Shown: one piece after another, positions 26,972-35,654 of the stretch
Layout of the letters: each line of letters opens with the position of its first letter
How positions within the stretch are numbered: the stretch's first letter is position 1
Source of the DNA: Arthrobacter sp. JZ12
GTDB taxonomy: Bacteria; Actinomycetota; Actinomycetes; Actinomycetales; Micrococcaceae
NCBI RefSeq assembly: GCF_035189165.1
Contig: NZ_CP045246.1
Coordinates: forward strand, 806,001 to 870,000
DNA length: 64,000 nucleotides
Reading direction: 5' to 3'
Notes under the pieces: model-generated
What the model was told of the DNA's origin: nothing
What the model saw: the letters and a program-made list of their open reading frames with translations, nothing else
The model's database searches: none
Position numbers and translations under genes: made by a program

Positions 26972-27000
26972 CGAGCGTGTCTGCCTGACGGAAGTGTCTG

Positions 27001-27030
27001 CGGCCCGCCGCCCCTTGGGGCGGTGGGCCG
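27001..27030 (+). terminator. Intrinsic terminator after folD
   Basis: CGGCCCGCCGCCCC (27001-27014) pairs with GGGGCGGTGGGCCG (27017-27030), with one G-U pair and a 2-nt TT gap (the actual loop is larger). It is followed by TCCTCTTCTATTGGTTTTGTT, a T-rich tail. Confidence 0.82.
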
Positions 27031-27100
27031 TCCTCTTCTATTGGTTTTGTTGGTGTGCGATTGGCTTTCCCCAATCGCATTTTGCGTCTAGTCTGATCTG

Positions 27101-28042
27101 GTGCCCAACCAAACCAATTCTCCCTACGTCATCTCTGCCGAACGCCTGACGAAGCACTATGGCGATTTCGCCGCCGTCGACAACATTTCCTTCGATGTGC
27201 CGGCGGGAGAATCGTTCGGGTTGCTCGGTCCCAATGGTGCAGGCAAATCAACCACCATGAAGATGATCGGCGGGGTCTCGCAACGGACCTCCGGGAAGCT
27301 GACCATCATGGGGCTGGACCCGGAGCAGCACGGTCCGGAGGTGCGGGCGCACCTGGGCGTGGTGCCCCAGCAGGACAACCTTGACGAGGAACTCCGCGTC
27401 CGCGACAACCTCCTGGTGTACGGACGTTACTTTGGCCTGCCGATGAGCTATCTGAAGCCGAAGGCCGATGAGCTGCTCGAATTCGCGCAGCTGACGGACA
27501 AGGCAAAGTCCAAGGTGGACGCTCTGTCCGGCGGCATGAAGCGCCGCCTGACCATCGCCCGTTCGCTGATCAACGAACCCAAGATCCTCCTCCTGGACGA
27601 GCCCACCACGGGCCTTGACCCGCAGGCGCGGCACATCCTGTGGGACCGTCTGTTCCGTCTGAAGGAGTCGGGCGTTACCCTGATCCTCACTACCCACTAC
27701 ATGGACGAGGCAGAGCAGTTGTGCGACCGCCTCGTCGTCGTCGACAAGGGACAGATCATGGCGGAGGGATCTCCGGCCGCGCTCATACGCGAGCATTCAA
27801 CGCGGGAAGTTCTTGAGTTGCGCTTCGGGTCCGAGCGCAACGCAACCGTCGCTGCCGAACTTGAGGGGATCGGTGAGCGCCTCGAGCCGCTGCCTGACCG
27901 CGTCCTGATCTACACCGACGACGGCGAATCCGCCCTTGAGCAGGTCACCGCCCGCGGGCTGCATCCCATCACGTCCCTGGTGCGCCGGTCCTCACTCGAG
28001 GATGTTTTCCTGCGCCTGACGGGTAGGAGCCTCATTGACTAG
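27101..28042 (+). CDS. ABC exporter ATP-binding protein (NodI/DrrA type)
   Basis: 313 aa. Single nucleotide-binding domain with Walker A GPNGAGKST (about residues 47-55), Q-loop VVPQQDNLDEEL, signature LSGGMKRR, Walker B ILLLDEPTTGLDP and the H-loop in TTHYMDEAEQ. The C-terminal extension (about 215-313) is the DrrA/NodI-like regulatory tail. It energises the two ABC-2 permeases that follow. GTG start with TAGTCT 6 nt upstream and no Shine-Dalgarno, so probably leaderless. Substrate unknown; characterised relatives export lipo-oligosaccharides or drugs. Confidence 0.93.
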   Translation: MPNQTNSPYVISAERLTKHYGDFAAVDNISFDVPAGESFGLLGPNGAGKSTTMKMIGGVSQRTSGKLTIMGLDPEQHGPEVRAHLGVVPQQDNLDEELRVRDNLLVYGRYFGLPMSYLKPKADELLEFAQLTDKAKSKVDALSGGMKRRLTIARSLINEPKILLLDEPTTGLDPQARHILWDRLFRLKESGVTLILTTHYMDEAEQLCDRLVVVDKGQIMAEGSPAALIREHSTREVLELRFGSERNATVAAELEGIGERLEPLPDRVLIYTDDGESALEQVTARGLHPITSLVRRSSLEDVFLRLTGRSLID

Positions 28043-28055
28043 CGAGAGAACAGGC

Positions 28056-28922
28056 ATGGCAAACCATGCCGCAACCCAGTCAACGACGGCGGCGCCCTCC
28101 CTCGCGGCCCACTCGCCGATCGTGTCGGCGGAGCGCGCCCGCAAGTTCGGCTCCTGGTACTACGCGGAGCATGCCCTTCGGGTGATGAACGGCTACCGCT
28201 GGACCCTGATCGCCTACAGCGTCGGCAACCCGGTCATGTACCTCTTTGCGATGGGCGTTGGCCTCGCCACCCTGGTGGACAGCAACAGCGCCGATGCAGC
28301 CTTCGGCGGCGTCAGTTACCTCGCCTTCATCGCGCCGGCCCTGCTCTCGTCAGCGACCATCATGACCGCGGCCACGGAGTTTACCTACCCCGTGATGGAC
28401 GGCTTCAAATGGCGCCGGGTCTACTACGGTCCGCATGCCTCGCCGCTTGCAGTGCACCAGATCGTCAACGGTTACATCATTGCGGTGTCGCTCCGCCTGT
28501 TCCTGATGTCGGTGATCTACTTCGCGATCGTGGCGGCATTCGGCGCCTCGCCGTCCGCCTGGGGATCGCTCGCAGTTCTCGTAGCGGTGCTGTGCGGCCT
28601 GTCCTTCGGCCTGCCGCTGATGGCATATTCGGCCAGCATCACGGAGGACAAGGGGCAGTTCGCGCTGGTAATGCGGTTCATCGTTACGCCGCTGTTCCTA
28701 TTCTCGGGAACGTTCTTCCCACTGACATCGCTGCCGATCGGGCTGCAGTGGATCGGTTGGATTTCGCCCCTCTGGCACGGAACCGAGCTCGGACGGGCGC
28801 TGACCTACGGCTACAGCGAGCCCCTGTGGCTCTCGATCGTGCATGTGCTGTACCTGGTGGCGCTGGCGCTTGTCGGCTGGGTACTGGCGCGGCGCCAGTA
28901 TGAGCGGAGGTTGGGCCAGTGA
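28056..28922 (+). CDS. ABC-2 type permease (first of two)
   Basis: 288 aa from the ATG at 28056 (a TTG at 28035 overlapping the ATPase stop is possible). Six hydrophobic segments; the NodJ/ABC-2 features are YRWTLIAYSVGNPVMYLFAMGVGL near the N-terminus and the C-terminal FLFSGTFFPLTSLPIGLQWIGWISPLWHGTELGR. It pairs with the next gene, which overlaps it by 4 nt, to form a heterodimeric membrane channel driven by the upstream ATPase. Confidence 0.9.
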   Translation: MANHAATQSTTAAPSLAAHSPIVSAERARKFGSWYYAEHALRVMNGYRWTLIAYSVGNPVMYLFAMGVGLATLVDSNSADAAFGGVSYLAFIAPALLSSATIMTAATEFTYPVMDGFKWRRVYYGPHASPLAVHQIVNGYIIAVSLRLFLMSVIYFAIVAAFGASPSAWGSLAVLVAVLCGLSFGLPLMAYSASITEDKGQFALVMRFIVTPLFLFSGTFFPLTSLPIGLQWIGWISPLWHGTELGRALTYGYSEPLWLSIVHVLYLVALALVGWVLARRQYERRLGQ

Positions 28923-29752
28923 GCAACGTGCTGACCGAACAGGACTACACCATCACGGTCAAGGACCGACCCTTCAGCGCCCTCTACGCACGCAACGCGA
29001 GGGCGGTCATCAGCCGCGGGCTGCAGGCTACCAAGAGCAGCAACTGGATGGTCATGGTTTCCGGCTTCTTCGAGCCGGTGCTCTACCTCATCTCCATGGG
29101 AGTGGGCCTCGGCTCGCTGGTGGGCGCCGTCGTCGGGCCCGGCGGGCAGGAGATCAGCTATGCGGCCTACATAGCGCCGGCGCTGCTCGCGGTCTCGGCC
29201 ATGAACGGTGCGGTCTACGACTCCACCTGGAACGTGTTCTTCAAGATGAACTTCGCAAAGCTCTACCAGGGGATGCTCTACACTTCCCTTGGTCCGCTGG
29301 ACGTGGCCATCGGCGAGATCTTCCTGGCGCTGCTGCGCGGAGCAATGTACGCCACCGGCTTTACCGCGGTGATGGGAATGATGGGGTTGATCACCACGCC
29401 ATGGGCCCTGCTGATGGTTCCCGCGTCGGTGCTGATCGCGTTCGGCTTCGCGTCGTTCGGCATGGGAATCACGAGCTTCATGAAGACCTTCCAGCAAATG
29501 GACTGGATCAACTTCATCATGCTGCCGATGTTCCTGTTCTCCGCAACCTTCTACCCCCTCAGCGTGTACCCGGAACCGATCCAGTGGCTGATCCAGGCGC
29601 TTCCACTCTGGCACGGCGTTGAACTGCTGAGGCAGATCAGCGTCGGGATCTTCACTCCTGCGACGGCCGTCCACATCACCTACTACCTCGTCATGATCGT
29701 TGTCGGTATGGTGCTGACCACACTGCGCCTGCGCAAGCTGTTCCTGAAGTAA
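28919..29752 (+). CDS. ABC-2 type permease (second of two)
   Basis: 277 aa, GTG start overlapping the previous TGA (GTGA), so translation is coupled. Six hydrophobic segments with the same layout as its partner: SGFFEPVLYLISMGVGLGSLV near the N-terminus, and LFSATFYPLSVYPEPIQWLIQALPLWHGVELLRQ near the C-terminus. The two permeases are clearly paralogous. With the ATPase they make a complete three-gene exporter. Confidence 0.91.
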   Translation: MSNVLTEQDYTITVKDRPFSALYARNARAVISRGLQATKSSNWMVMVSGFFEPVLYLISMGVGLGSLVGAVVGPGGQEISYAAYIAPALLAVSAMNGAVYDSTWNVFFKMNFAKLYQGMLYTSLGPLDVAIGEIFLALLRGAMYATGFTAVMGMMGLITTPWALLMVPASVLIAFGFASFGMGITSFMKTFQQMDWINFIMLPMFLFSATFYPLSVYPEPIQWLIQALPLWHGVELLRQISVGIFTPATAVHITYYLVMIVVGMVLTTLRLRKLFLK

Positions 29753-29809
29753 CCGACCTGACATAGACCCGATGCAGACATAATTGACACAACGAACGGA
29801 GTTGAAACC

Positions 29810-30169
29810 GTGATCGGAAAATGGCACGCCACCGTCTTCGACTGCCCGGATACTGACAAGTTGGCATCCTTCTATGAGGACATGCTGGGCATGATCCGGG
29901 TCCAGCACGATGACAACGGGTGGATCACCATCGGTGACGCTCCGGACCGCCCGGCGCTCGCCTTCCAACAGGTGGAGGACTACACACCGCCCAAGTGGCC
30001 GGGACAGGAAATTCCCCAGCAGGTTCACCTCGACATCCGCGTTGATGATCTCGACGTCGCGGAACAGAAGGTGTTGGCCCTGGGGGCCACGAGCCTTGAC
30101 TCCGATACGGAGACCTTCCGTGTCTACCTGGACCCCGCAGGCCACCCGTTCTGTCTCGTCTCGTGGTGA
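29810..30169 (+). CDS. VOC-family (glyoxalase/bleomycin-resistance-like) protein
   Basis: 119 aa, GTG start with CGGAG upstream. The fold is recognisable from DCPDTDKLASFYEDMLGM (about residues 10-27), QVHLDIRVDDLDVAEQKVLALGA, and the C-terminal FRVYLDPAGHPFCLVSW. Possible metal-site residues are the His of KWHA, the H of QVHLD and a C-terminal acidic residue. No substrate can be assigned. It lies between the ABC exporter and map; the map start lies 7 bp after its stop, so the two may be co-transcribed. Confidence 0.87.
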   Translation: MIGKWHATVFDCPDTDKLASFYEDMLGMIRVQHDDNGWITIGDAPDRPALAFQQVEDYTPPKWPGQEIPQQVHLDIRVDDLDVAEQKVLALGATSLDSDTETFRVYLDPAGHPFCLVSW

Positions 30170-30176
30170 ACCGGGC

Positions 30177-30953
30177 TTGATTGAGATACTGACGCCGGGT
30201 GAGGTCGAGGCAGCCCGACCGGCCGGTCGGTTCGTTGCTGCAACGCTGCGGGAGCTTCAGCGCCGAACCGTGCCCGGAACAAACCTGCTGGAGATCGATG
30301 CCTGGGCACGGGAGATGATCAGGGCAGCAGGAGCCACCTCCTGCTACGTCGACTATGCGCCGTCCTTCGGACGGGGTCCATTCGGCAAGGTCATCTGCAC
30401 CTCCGTCAACGACGCAGTGCTTCACGGCCTGCCCCATGATTACGTGCTGCAGGAAGGGGACCTTCTGAGCCTGGACTTCGCCGTTGCCCTTCGGGGGTGG
30501 GTGGCTGATTCCGCAGTCAGCTTCACGGTAGGGAAGTCGGCGGATCCCAGGGACCAGCACCTGATCGACGCTACCCGCGCTGCGCTCGCTGCCGGAATTG
30601 AAGCAGCCCAGCCCGGCAGGCGGACCGGCGACATCTCGTACGCCATCGGTTCCGTCCTGACGTCGGCGGGGTACCGGGTGAACACCGAGTTCGGCGGGCA
30701 TGGCGTGGGCAGCACCATGCACCAGGGGCCCCACGTCGCCAATATCGGCCGTTCGGGAAGAGGCTATGTGCTGCAGCCCGGACTCCTGCTGGCGATTGAG
30801 CCCTGGGTGATGTCAGGCACGGACAAGCTGGTTATCGATCGCGATGGGTGGACACTTCGCAGCGCCAACGGTCAGCGTGCTGCGCACTCCGAGCACACTG
30901 TTGCGATAACTGAGTCCGGCCCGGAGATCCTGACTGTCGCCGACGGTTCCTGA
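30177..30953 (+). CDS. map: Methionine aminopeptidase, type I
   Basis: 258 aa from a TTG at 30177, the first in-frame start codon after the VOC stop; earlier in-frame starts lie inside that gene. It removes the initiator Met from nascent proteins. Metal ligands are recognisable: the Asp pair in LSLDFAVALRGWVADSAVSF, His in GGHGVGSTMHQGPH, and Glu residues in LAIEPWVM and SEHTVAITE. The substrate-pocket His is in AVLHGLPHDY. Length is typical for actinobacterial type I MAP without a zinc-finger extension. It is convergent with the sortase remnant, with 28 bp between them. Confidence 0.92.
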   Translation: MIEILTPGEVEAARPAGRFVAATLRELQRRTVPGTNLLEIDAWAREMIRAAGATSCYVDYAPSFGRGPFGKVICTSVNDAVLHGLPHDYVLQEGDLLSLDFAVALRGWVADSAVSFTVGKSADPRDQHLIDATRAALAAGIEAAQPGRRTGDISYAIGSVLTSAGYRVNTEFGGHGVGSTMHQGPHVANIGRSGRGYVLQPGLLLAIEPWVMSGTDKLVIDRDGWTLRSANGQRAAHSEHTVAITESGPEILTVADGS

Positions 30954-30981
30954 CCGGCGGCCGCGAGCACTCTGCTCCCGC

Positions 30982-31667
30982 TCACGGGATGAGCTTCGCA
31001 AAGACGACGTAGTTGTCATCGAACAGACCGGTTGCCGGGTCATAACCGTCGCAGGTGATGAGGCGGAGCTCCGAGCCTGCGGTGTAGCCGTACACCGTCG
31101 CGGTGGGGAAGGCGTCCTTTGGGTATTGCTCACCGCGCACCATCTCGAAGGTCGCGGTGGTGCCGTCCGCCCTTCGAACCTCGATCCGGTCCCCGGATTT
31201 GAGGCTGCGCAGGTCAGCGAAGACTCCCGGGCCGCCGTCGGTCGCGTTGACGTGGCCCAGCAGGACGGCCGGTCCACGCTCGCCGGGGTGGGGGACTGGT
31301 TGTACCAACTCGCGGGCGCGCCAGGCCCGTCCGGCGGAACCTCGAGCGTGCCGTTGTCCCGCAGGCCGAGGGACAGTAGGTCGGACCCGGCTCCGATGGC
31401 GGGAATCGAGAAGGAGACGGGCTCTGATGCTTCGAGCACCGGTGGGAGCTCAGGCCCGTGAGCTGGTTCGGAAGAAGCGGACGTGGATGCTTCAGTGCTT
31501 GGGGGAGCGGCGGGTGAGGCGGATGGGGACGAAGAGGCCGCCGTCGTCGTGCCCGAGCTGGGAGGATCGCCCGCGGAGGTCGCGCTGCCGCAGCCGGTCA
31601 GAAGAAGCAGGGCGACCGCCGCAGAAGCACCGAGGCTTCCGCGGCGGCCGGAGCTGGAACTGATCAT
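30982..31667 (-). pseudogene. Class F sortase, frameshifted
   Basis: Two overlapping frames together give one class F sortase. The 5' part encodes a lipoprotein-like signal (ALLLLTGC, C26), a Ser/Pro-rich linker and PVSFSIPAIGAGSDLL up to SWYNQSPTP. The 3' part in the other frame continues PGERGPAVLLGHVNATD and ends with LITCDGYDPATGLFDDNYVVFAKL. One C is missing in the C-runs read from 31294-31285, where the two frames join. Catalytic His (LLGHVN) and Cys (LITCDG) are present in the 3' part; I do not see the usual Arg shortly after the Cys. It lies 32 bp behind the CHRD protein gene, a common class F sortase partner. Alternatives are a sequencing error or a slippage-prone tract. Confidence 0.8.
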
Positions 31668-31699
31668 CGGTTGGATGATCCGTGCCTGCTGGCTTCCTG

Positions 31700-32473
31700 C
31701 TACTTGCTGGTTGCGCGGCGGACGGCGTAAGTGCCGCCGGCGGCTGCTGCGAGCACCAATCCGCCACCCAGCGCGATCATGCCGAGGTTGGAGCCCGTCT
31801 GCTGTTCGACGCCGGTGTCGGCACCGCCCTGAGGCATTGCGCCCATCTGCGACGCCATCAGCGTGCCGCAGAGGGCCGGCGAGGTTGCACCCAGCGGCAG
31901 GTCGGGGTTCAGGTCGCTCGGGGAGTTGAAGACTTCCTCGCTCACGCCGGCCGTAGCGGGATCGAGTCCGTGGACAACGACGACGGCGGTCCCGGCCTCG
32001 AGGGCAGCCTTGGTGTCAGCATTCACTTCGAAGGTACGCGAGACGGTGTAGGAGCCACCCTGGCCACCCAGCGTGAGGTCGAGGCCGGCTGCCGGGCTGG
32101 TGTCGCCGCTCGTGGACAGGGTGGTCACGATTCCGCCGTAGCCGCCGGCGCCTTCGCTGACGCTGACGATTCCGTCGCCGTTCTCGTCATTCTCCGGGGT
32201 GGGGCAGACACCCTGCGCACCGCCGTGGATGTGCTGGACGTGGGGGTACGGTCCGTCCATGAACGTCTCGGCGAGGCCGTTGACCGTGAGGTTCACCGTG
32301 GCCTGATTGCCCTGGACATCCATGGTGATGGAGCCGGAGCCCGTGGTGCCGTTGAGCTGGCCGAGGGTCGAGGAGTAGCTGGCAGCGTGGTCGTCAGCCA
32401 GGGCGGGGGCACCGCCGAAAGCAAGCATGCCCATGGCGATCGTTGGAACTGCGAGAAGAGCCTTCTTGTTCAT
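31700..32473 (-). CDS. CHRD-domain surface protein with C-terminal anchor
   Basis: 257 aa from the ATG at 32473, preceded by GGAGGAATC. The signal peptide ends near APALA|DD (about residue 27). A CHRD (chordin-like) domain follows, with ASYSSTLGQLNGTTGSGSITM, VNLTVNGLAETFMDGPYPHVQHIHGG and TAVVVVHGLDP. The C-terminal GVEQQTGSNLGMIALGGGLVLAAAAGGTYAVRRATSK region (QQTG, hydrophobic helix, RR) looks like a non-canonical sorting signal and fits a dedicated class F sortase. The matching sortase gene follows on the same strand but is frameshifted, so the protein may now stay membrane-anchored. Role unknown. Confidence 0.85.
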   Translation of the reverse strand: MNKKALLAVPTIAMGMLAFGGAPALADDHAASYSSTLGQLNGTTGSGSITMDVQGNQATVNLTVNGLAETFMDGPYPHVQHIHGGAQGVCPTPENDENGDGIVSVSEGAGGYGGIVTTLSTSGDTSPAAGLDLTLGGQGGSYTVSRTFEVNADTKAALEAGTAVVVVHGLDPATAGVSEEVFNSPSDLNPDLPLGATSPALCGTLMASQMGAMPQGGADTGVEQQTGSNLGMIALGGGLVLAAAAGGTYAVRRATSK

Positions 32474-32628
32474 GATTCCTCCGTGGAGCGGATGGGTGCG
32501 CACCGGATGTGCGCGCATGCCCTTCATTCGATGTGGGTTGCGTCACGGATGGGTGGAAGATTAAAAATTCTTTTCGCCGCTGGTGGAAGCCGGGCGGGGG
32601 CAGCATCCGGGTTTGCGACAATGGAGGC

Positions 32629-33120
32629 ATGCAATCACTGGGATCCTCTGGAAAAACTGCGGGCAAGGGCCTGAGCCTTCGTATGGGCGGCGTCGGGATG
32701 GCCATCATGTTGGTGATCTTCCTGGTTGCCGTGGTCTTCGCAGCGAATGAGAACGACGTCGTTGGTTGGCTCGTCGTGATCATCTCCCTGGGGTGGCTCC
32801 TCATCTTCAGCTTCGTCGTTTTCACCGTCCGGTCCGCTGCCCGCAGGGCAAGCGCCCGGATCGAGGAGTTCAACCGCGGCGCCGGCGGCGGAATGGCCGG
32901 TAGGGGAGCGGCGGGTGCCGGGTCTGCAATGCGGGACGAGAAGCTGGACCACAGCTTCAAGATCGTCCAGGTCCAGGCGCGTGTGATTCGCGACAATCTC
33001 GGGAAGAACCAGGACATGGTGGACCGCGCCCTGGAAACCATCGAAATCACGTCCCACAATGCGCGCGGGATGATCAAGAATTCGGACGAGGGCCCCGTCG
33101 AGGGCACCGTCGTCGAGTGA
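32629..33120 (+). CDS. Hypothetical membrane protein with coiled C-terminal region
   Basis: 163 aa. Two transmembrane helices (about residues 20-40 and 46-68) are followed by a cytoplasmic Gly/Arg-rich linker (EEFNRGAGGGMAGRGAAG) and a helical C-terminal domain. The latter has a heptad-like pattern (HSFKIVQVQARVIRDNLGKNQDMVDRALETIEIT). I do not recognise a family with certainty. The ATG has GGAGG with only 1 nt spacing, but GACAAT lies 6 nt before it, so a leaderless start is likely. It is divergent from the CHRD gene and precedes xthA by 21 bp. Confidence 0.65.
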   Translation: MQSLGSSGKTAGKGLSLRMGGVGMAIMLVIFLVAVVFAANENDVVGWLVVIISLGWLLIFSFVVFTVRSAARRASARIEEFNRGAGGGMAGRGAAGAGSAMRDEKLDHSFKIVQVQARVIRDNLGKNQDMVDRALETIEITSHNARGMIKNSDEGPVEGTVVE

Positions 33121-33141
33121 CGCTCCGGTAGAGTTGATCGG

Positions 33142-33993
33142 GTGAGTTCGGCACCAGTCCTGATTAGCGAGAAGGCCTCCGACGCGCTCCGCGTTGCCAC
33201 TGTGAACGTGAACGGCATCCGGGCCGCATATCGGCGCGGCATGCAGGAATGGCTCGCAGACCGGGACGTAGACATCCTTTGCCTTCAGGAAGTCCGCGCA
33301 CCGGACACCGTGGTCCGGGACCTGCTGGGCGACTCCTGGTACATCCTCCATTCCGAGGCGGCTGCCAAGGGGCGGGCCGGCGTTGCTGTCGCATCCCGCC
33401 TGGAGCCCACCTCAACCCGCGAGCACATCGGTGATGAGTACTTCGCTACTGCCGGCCGCTGGGTTGAAGCCGACTTCGAGGTTGCCGGGACCACACTGAC
33501 CGTCGTCAGCGCGTACGTGCACTCGGGTGAGGCGGGTTCGCCGCAGCAGGAGGACAAGTACCGGTTCCTTGAACTGATGTCCTCCCGGCTGTCCGAGCTC
33601 CGCAGCACGCGCGACCATGCTCTTGTTGTGGGCGACCTGAACGTCGGCCACACCACACGGGACATCAAGAACTGGAAGGGCAATCTGAAGAAGGCTGGAT
33701 TCCTTCCGGAAGAGCGGGCCTACTTCGACCACTTCTTCAGCGACGCCGTCGGCTGGGTGGACGTTCACCGCGATCTTGCCGGTGATGTCGACGGCCCCTA
33801 CACCTGGTGGTCGTGGCGCGGCAAGGCCTTTGATAACGACGCCGGCTGGCGCATTGACTACCAACTGGCCACTCCCGAGCTGGCAGCAGCAGCCCTATCC
33901 GCCGTCGTCGACCGGGCGCCGTCGTGGGAATCACGGTTCTCCGATCACGCGCCGCTCGTTGTTGACTACAAGCTCCACGAATCTCAGGACTAA
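33142..33993 (+). CDS. xthA: Exodeoxyribonuclease III / AP endonuclease
   Basis: 283 aa, GTG start with TAGAGT 7 nt upstream (leaderless type). It repairs abasic sites and trims 3' ends. Catalytic motifs are VNVNGIRAA (N22/N24 region), [11 protein letters not shown] with metal-binding E50, [16 protein letters not shown] (Asp/Asn), and the C-terminal [11 protein letters not shown] with the Asp-His pair. Full length for the ExoA/XthA family. The trpS start is 1 nt after its stop, so they are co-transcribed. Confidence 0.93.
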   Translation: MSSAPVLISEKASDALRVATVNVNGIRAAYRRGMQEWLADRDVDILCLQEVRAPDTVVRDLLGDSWYILHSEAAAKGRAGVAVASRLEPTSTREHIGDEYFATAGRWVEADFEVAGTTLTVVSAYVHSGEAGSPQQEDKYRFLELMSSRLSELRSTRDHALVVGDLNVGHTTRDIKNWKGNLKKAGFLPEERAYFDHFFSDAVGWVDVHRDLAGDVDGPYTWWSWRGKAFDNDAGWRIDYQLATPELAAAALSAVVDRAPSWESRFSDHAPLVVDYKLHESQD

Positions 33994-33994
33994 T

Positions 33995-35038
33995 ATGAAT
34001 TCGCCACTTCAGCCGCGGCAGCGGGTCCTCTCAGGAATGCAGCCTTCCGGCAGTTCGCTCCACCTCGGCAACTACCTCGGGGCGCTGATCCAGTGGGTCC
34101 GCATGCAGGACACCCACGAGGCGATCTACTTCATCCCTGACCTGCACGCCATCACCGTTCCGCAGGATCCTGCGGAGCTCGCCGAGCGCACCCGCCTGAC
34201 CGCAGCCCAGTACATTGCCGGCGGCGTGGACGTGAACCGCTGTACGCTTTTCGTCCAGTCCCACGTTCCGGAACACGCCCAGCTGGCCTGGGTCCTGAAC
34301 TGCCTTACCGGCTTCGGTGAGGCATCCCGCATGACGCAGTTCAAGGACAAGTCCCTCAAGCAGGGGGCCGACTCCACGTCGGTCGGGCTGTTCACCTACC
34401 CGATCCTGCAGGCAGCGGACATCCTGCTGTACCAGCCCGAGGGCGTGCCGGTCGGCGAGGACCAGCGACAACACATCGAACTGAGCCGCGACCTTGCACA
34501 GCGGTTCAACACGCGTTTCGGTGAAACCTTCGTGGTGCCCAAGCCCTTCATCCAGAAGGAGTCGGCCAAGATCTACGACCTGCAGAACCCCACCGCCAAG
34601 ATGTCCAAGTCGGCTAGCTCCGCTGCCGGCCTGATCAACATCATGGACGAGCCCAAGGTGACGGCGAAGCGGATCAAGTCCGCCGTCACGGACGACGGCA
34701 CGGAGATCCGGTTCGACCGGGAGGGAAAGCCGGGAGTCTCCAACCTGCTGTCGATCTATTCGCTCATGACCGGAAAGGACATGGCCGACGTCGTGGGCCA
34801 CTTTGAGGGCCGGATGTACGGCCACCTCAAGGTGGAGCTGGCCGACGTCGTCGTTGACCGGCTTGAGCCGATCCGGCAGCGCACGCTGGAGCTTCTGGGC
34901 GATCCGGGTGAACTGGACCGGCTGCTCGCTGTGGGCGCGGAGAAGGCCCGTCAGATTGCGTCCGCTACGCTGGCAGATGTGTTCTCGAAAGTAGGCTTCC
35001 TTCCCGCACTGGACCGCGGTACGGCGGGTGCCTTCTAG
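33995..35038 (+). CDS. trpS: Tryptophanyl-tRNA synthetase
   Basis: 347 aa from the ATG at 33995, one base after the xthA stop; the frame is open further upstream but that part overlaps xthA. Class I synthetase charging tRNA-Trp. The HIGH-type motif is HLGN (residues 23-26) within [17 protein letters not shown]. The KMSKS motif is at 202-206 (AKMSKSAS). [15 protein letters not shown] and [17 protein letters not shown] are typical of bacterial TrpRS. Start of a run of closely packed genes (ligT-like, brkB-like). Confidence 0.97.
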   Translation: MNSPLQPRQRVLSGMQPSGSSLHLGNYLGALIQWVRMQDTHEAIYFIPDLHAITVPQDPAELAERTRLTAAQYIAGGVDVNRCTLFVQSHVPEHAQLAWVLNCLTGFGEASRMTQFKDKSLKQGADSTSVGLFTYPILQAADILLYQPEGVPVGEDQRQHIELSRDLAQRFNTRFGETFVVPKPFIQKESAKIYDLQNPTAKMSKSASSAAGLINIMDEPKVTAKRIKSAVTDDGTEIRFDREGKPGVSNLLSIYSLMTGKDMADVVGHFEGRMYGHLKVELADVVVDRLEPIRQRTLELLGDPGELDRLLAVGAEKARQIASATLADVFSKVGFLPALDRGTAGAF

Positions 35039-35042
35039 GATT

Positions 35043-35654
35043 ATGAACCGGCCCATCAGCGATACCGAACAGCGCCAGCCCACCTACGTGGTGGGCCGGC
35101 AGGTTGTGGCGGAAAACTGTGTGGGAGTGGTCATCGCGATCCCAGACCCAATCGCCGGCGAACTGGAGCGTTGGCGGGCTTCCTTCGGCGATCCGATGGC
35201 GGCAATCGTTCCTCCCCACATCACATTGGTCACCACCACCCCTGCATCGGACTGGGTATCCACCATCGAACACGTCCGGGAGGTGGCTGCGACTCAACGC
35301 CCGTTCACCGTGACGCTGAAAAGCACGGGCACGTTCCGCCCGTTGACTCCGGTGGTCTTCATCAACGTCACCGAGGGGTTTGACGAGTGCGTGGACCTGC
35401 ACGGCCGTCTTCAGGCCGGGCCCCTCGAGCGTGAGCTCGACTACCCGTATCACCCGCACGTCACCGTTGCACACGACGTCAGCGAAGCCAACATGGATTC
35501 GGCAGAGATTCAACTCGATGACTTCGAGGCTTCCTTCACCGTACGTACCATGGGACTGTACGAGCACGATGTGACCGGTGTGTGGAAACTACGGGAAGAG
35601 CTCACCTTTGGCCAAAACCCTGCCGACGGTAAAGAAGCAGAAGCAGGTACCTGA
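35043..35654 (+). CDS. 2'-5' RNA ligase / cyclic phosphodiesterase family protein
   Basis: 203 aa from the ATG at 35043 (TAGGATT upstream, 4 bp after the trpS stop). It has the two H-x-T motifs of the 2H phosphoesterase superfamily: HIT at 59-61 (PPHITLV) and HVT at 139-141 (HPHVTVAH). Members open or form 2',3'-cyclic or 2'-5' phosphodiester bonds in RNA or nucleotides. The actual substrate here is unknown. Its last 47 bases overlap the next gene. Confidence 0.87.
   Translation: MNRPISDTEQRQPTYVVGRQVVAENCVGVVIAIPDPIAGELERWRASFGDPMAAIVPPHITLVTTTPASDWVSTIEHVREVAATQRPFTVTLKSTGTFRPLTPVVFINVTEGFDECVDLHGRLQAGPLERELDYPYHPHVTVAHDVSEANMDSAEIQLDDFEASFTVRTMGLYEHDVTGVWKLREELTFGQNPADGKEAEAGT

Noticed and set aside
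28811-30145. 444-codon minus-strand open frame, His/Glu rich
   Set aside because: Covers the second ABC permease and the VOC gene in antisense; composition is that of a shadow frame.
30813-31667. 284-codon protein read straight from the sortase start
   Set aside because: After about residue 130 the sequence stops resembling any sortase, while the adjacent frame carries the missing catalytic half, so the long frame is a frameshift product.
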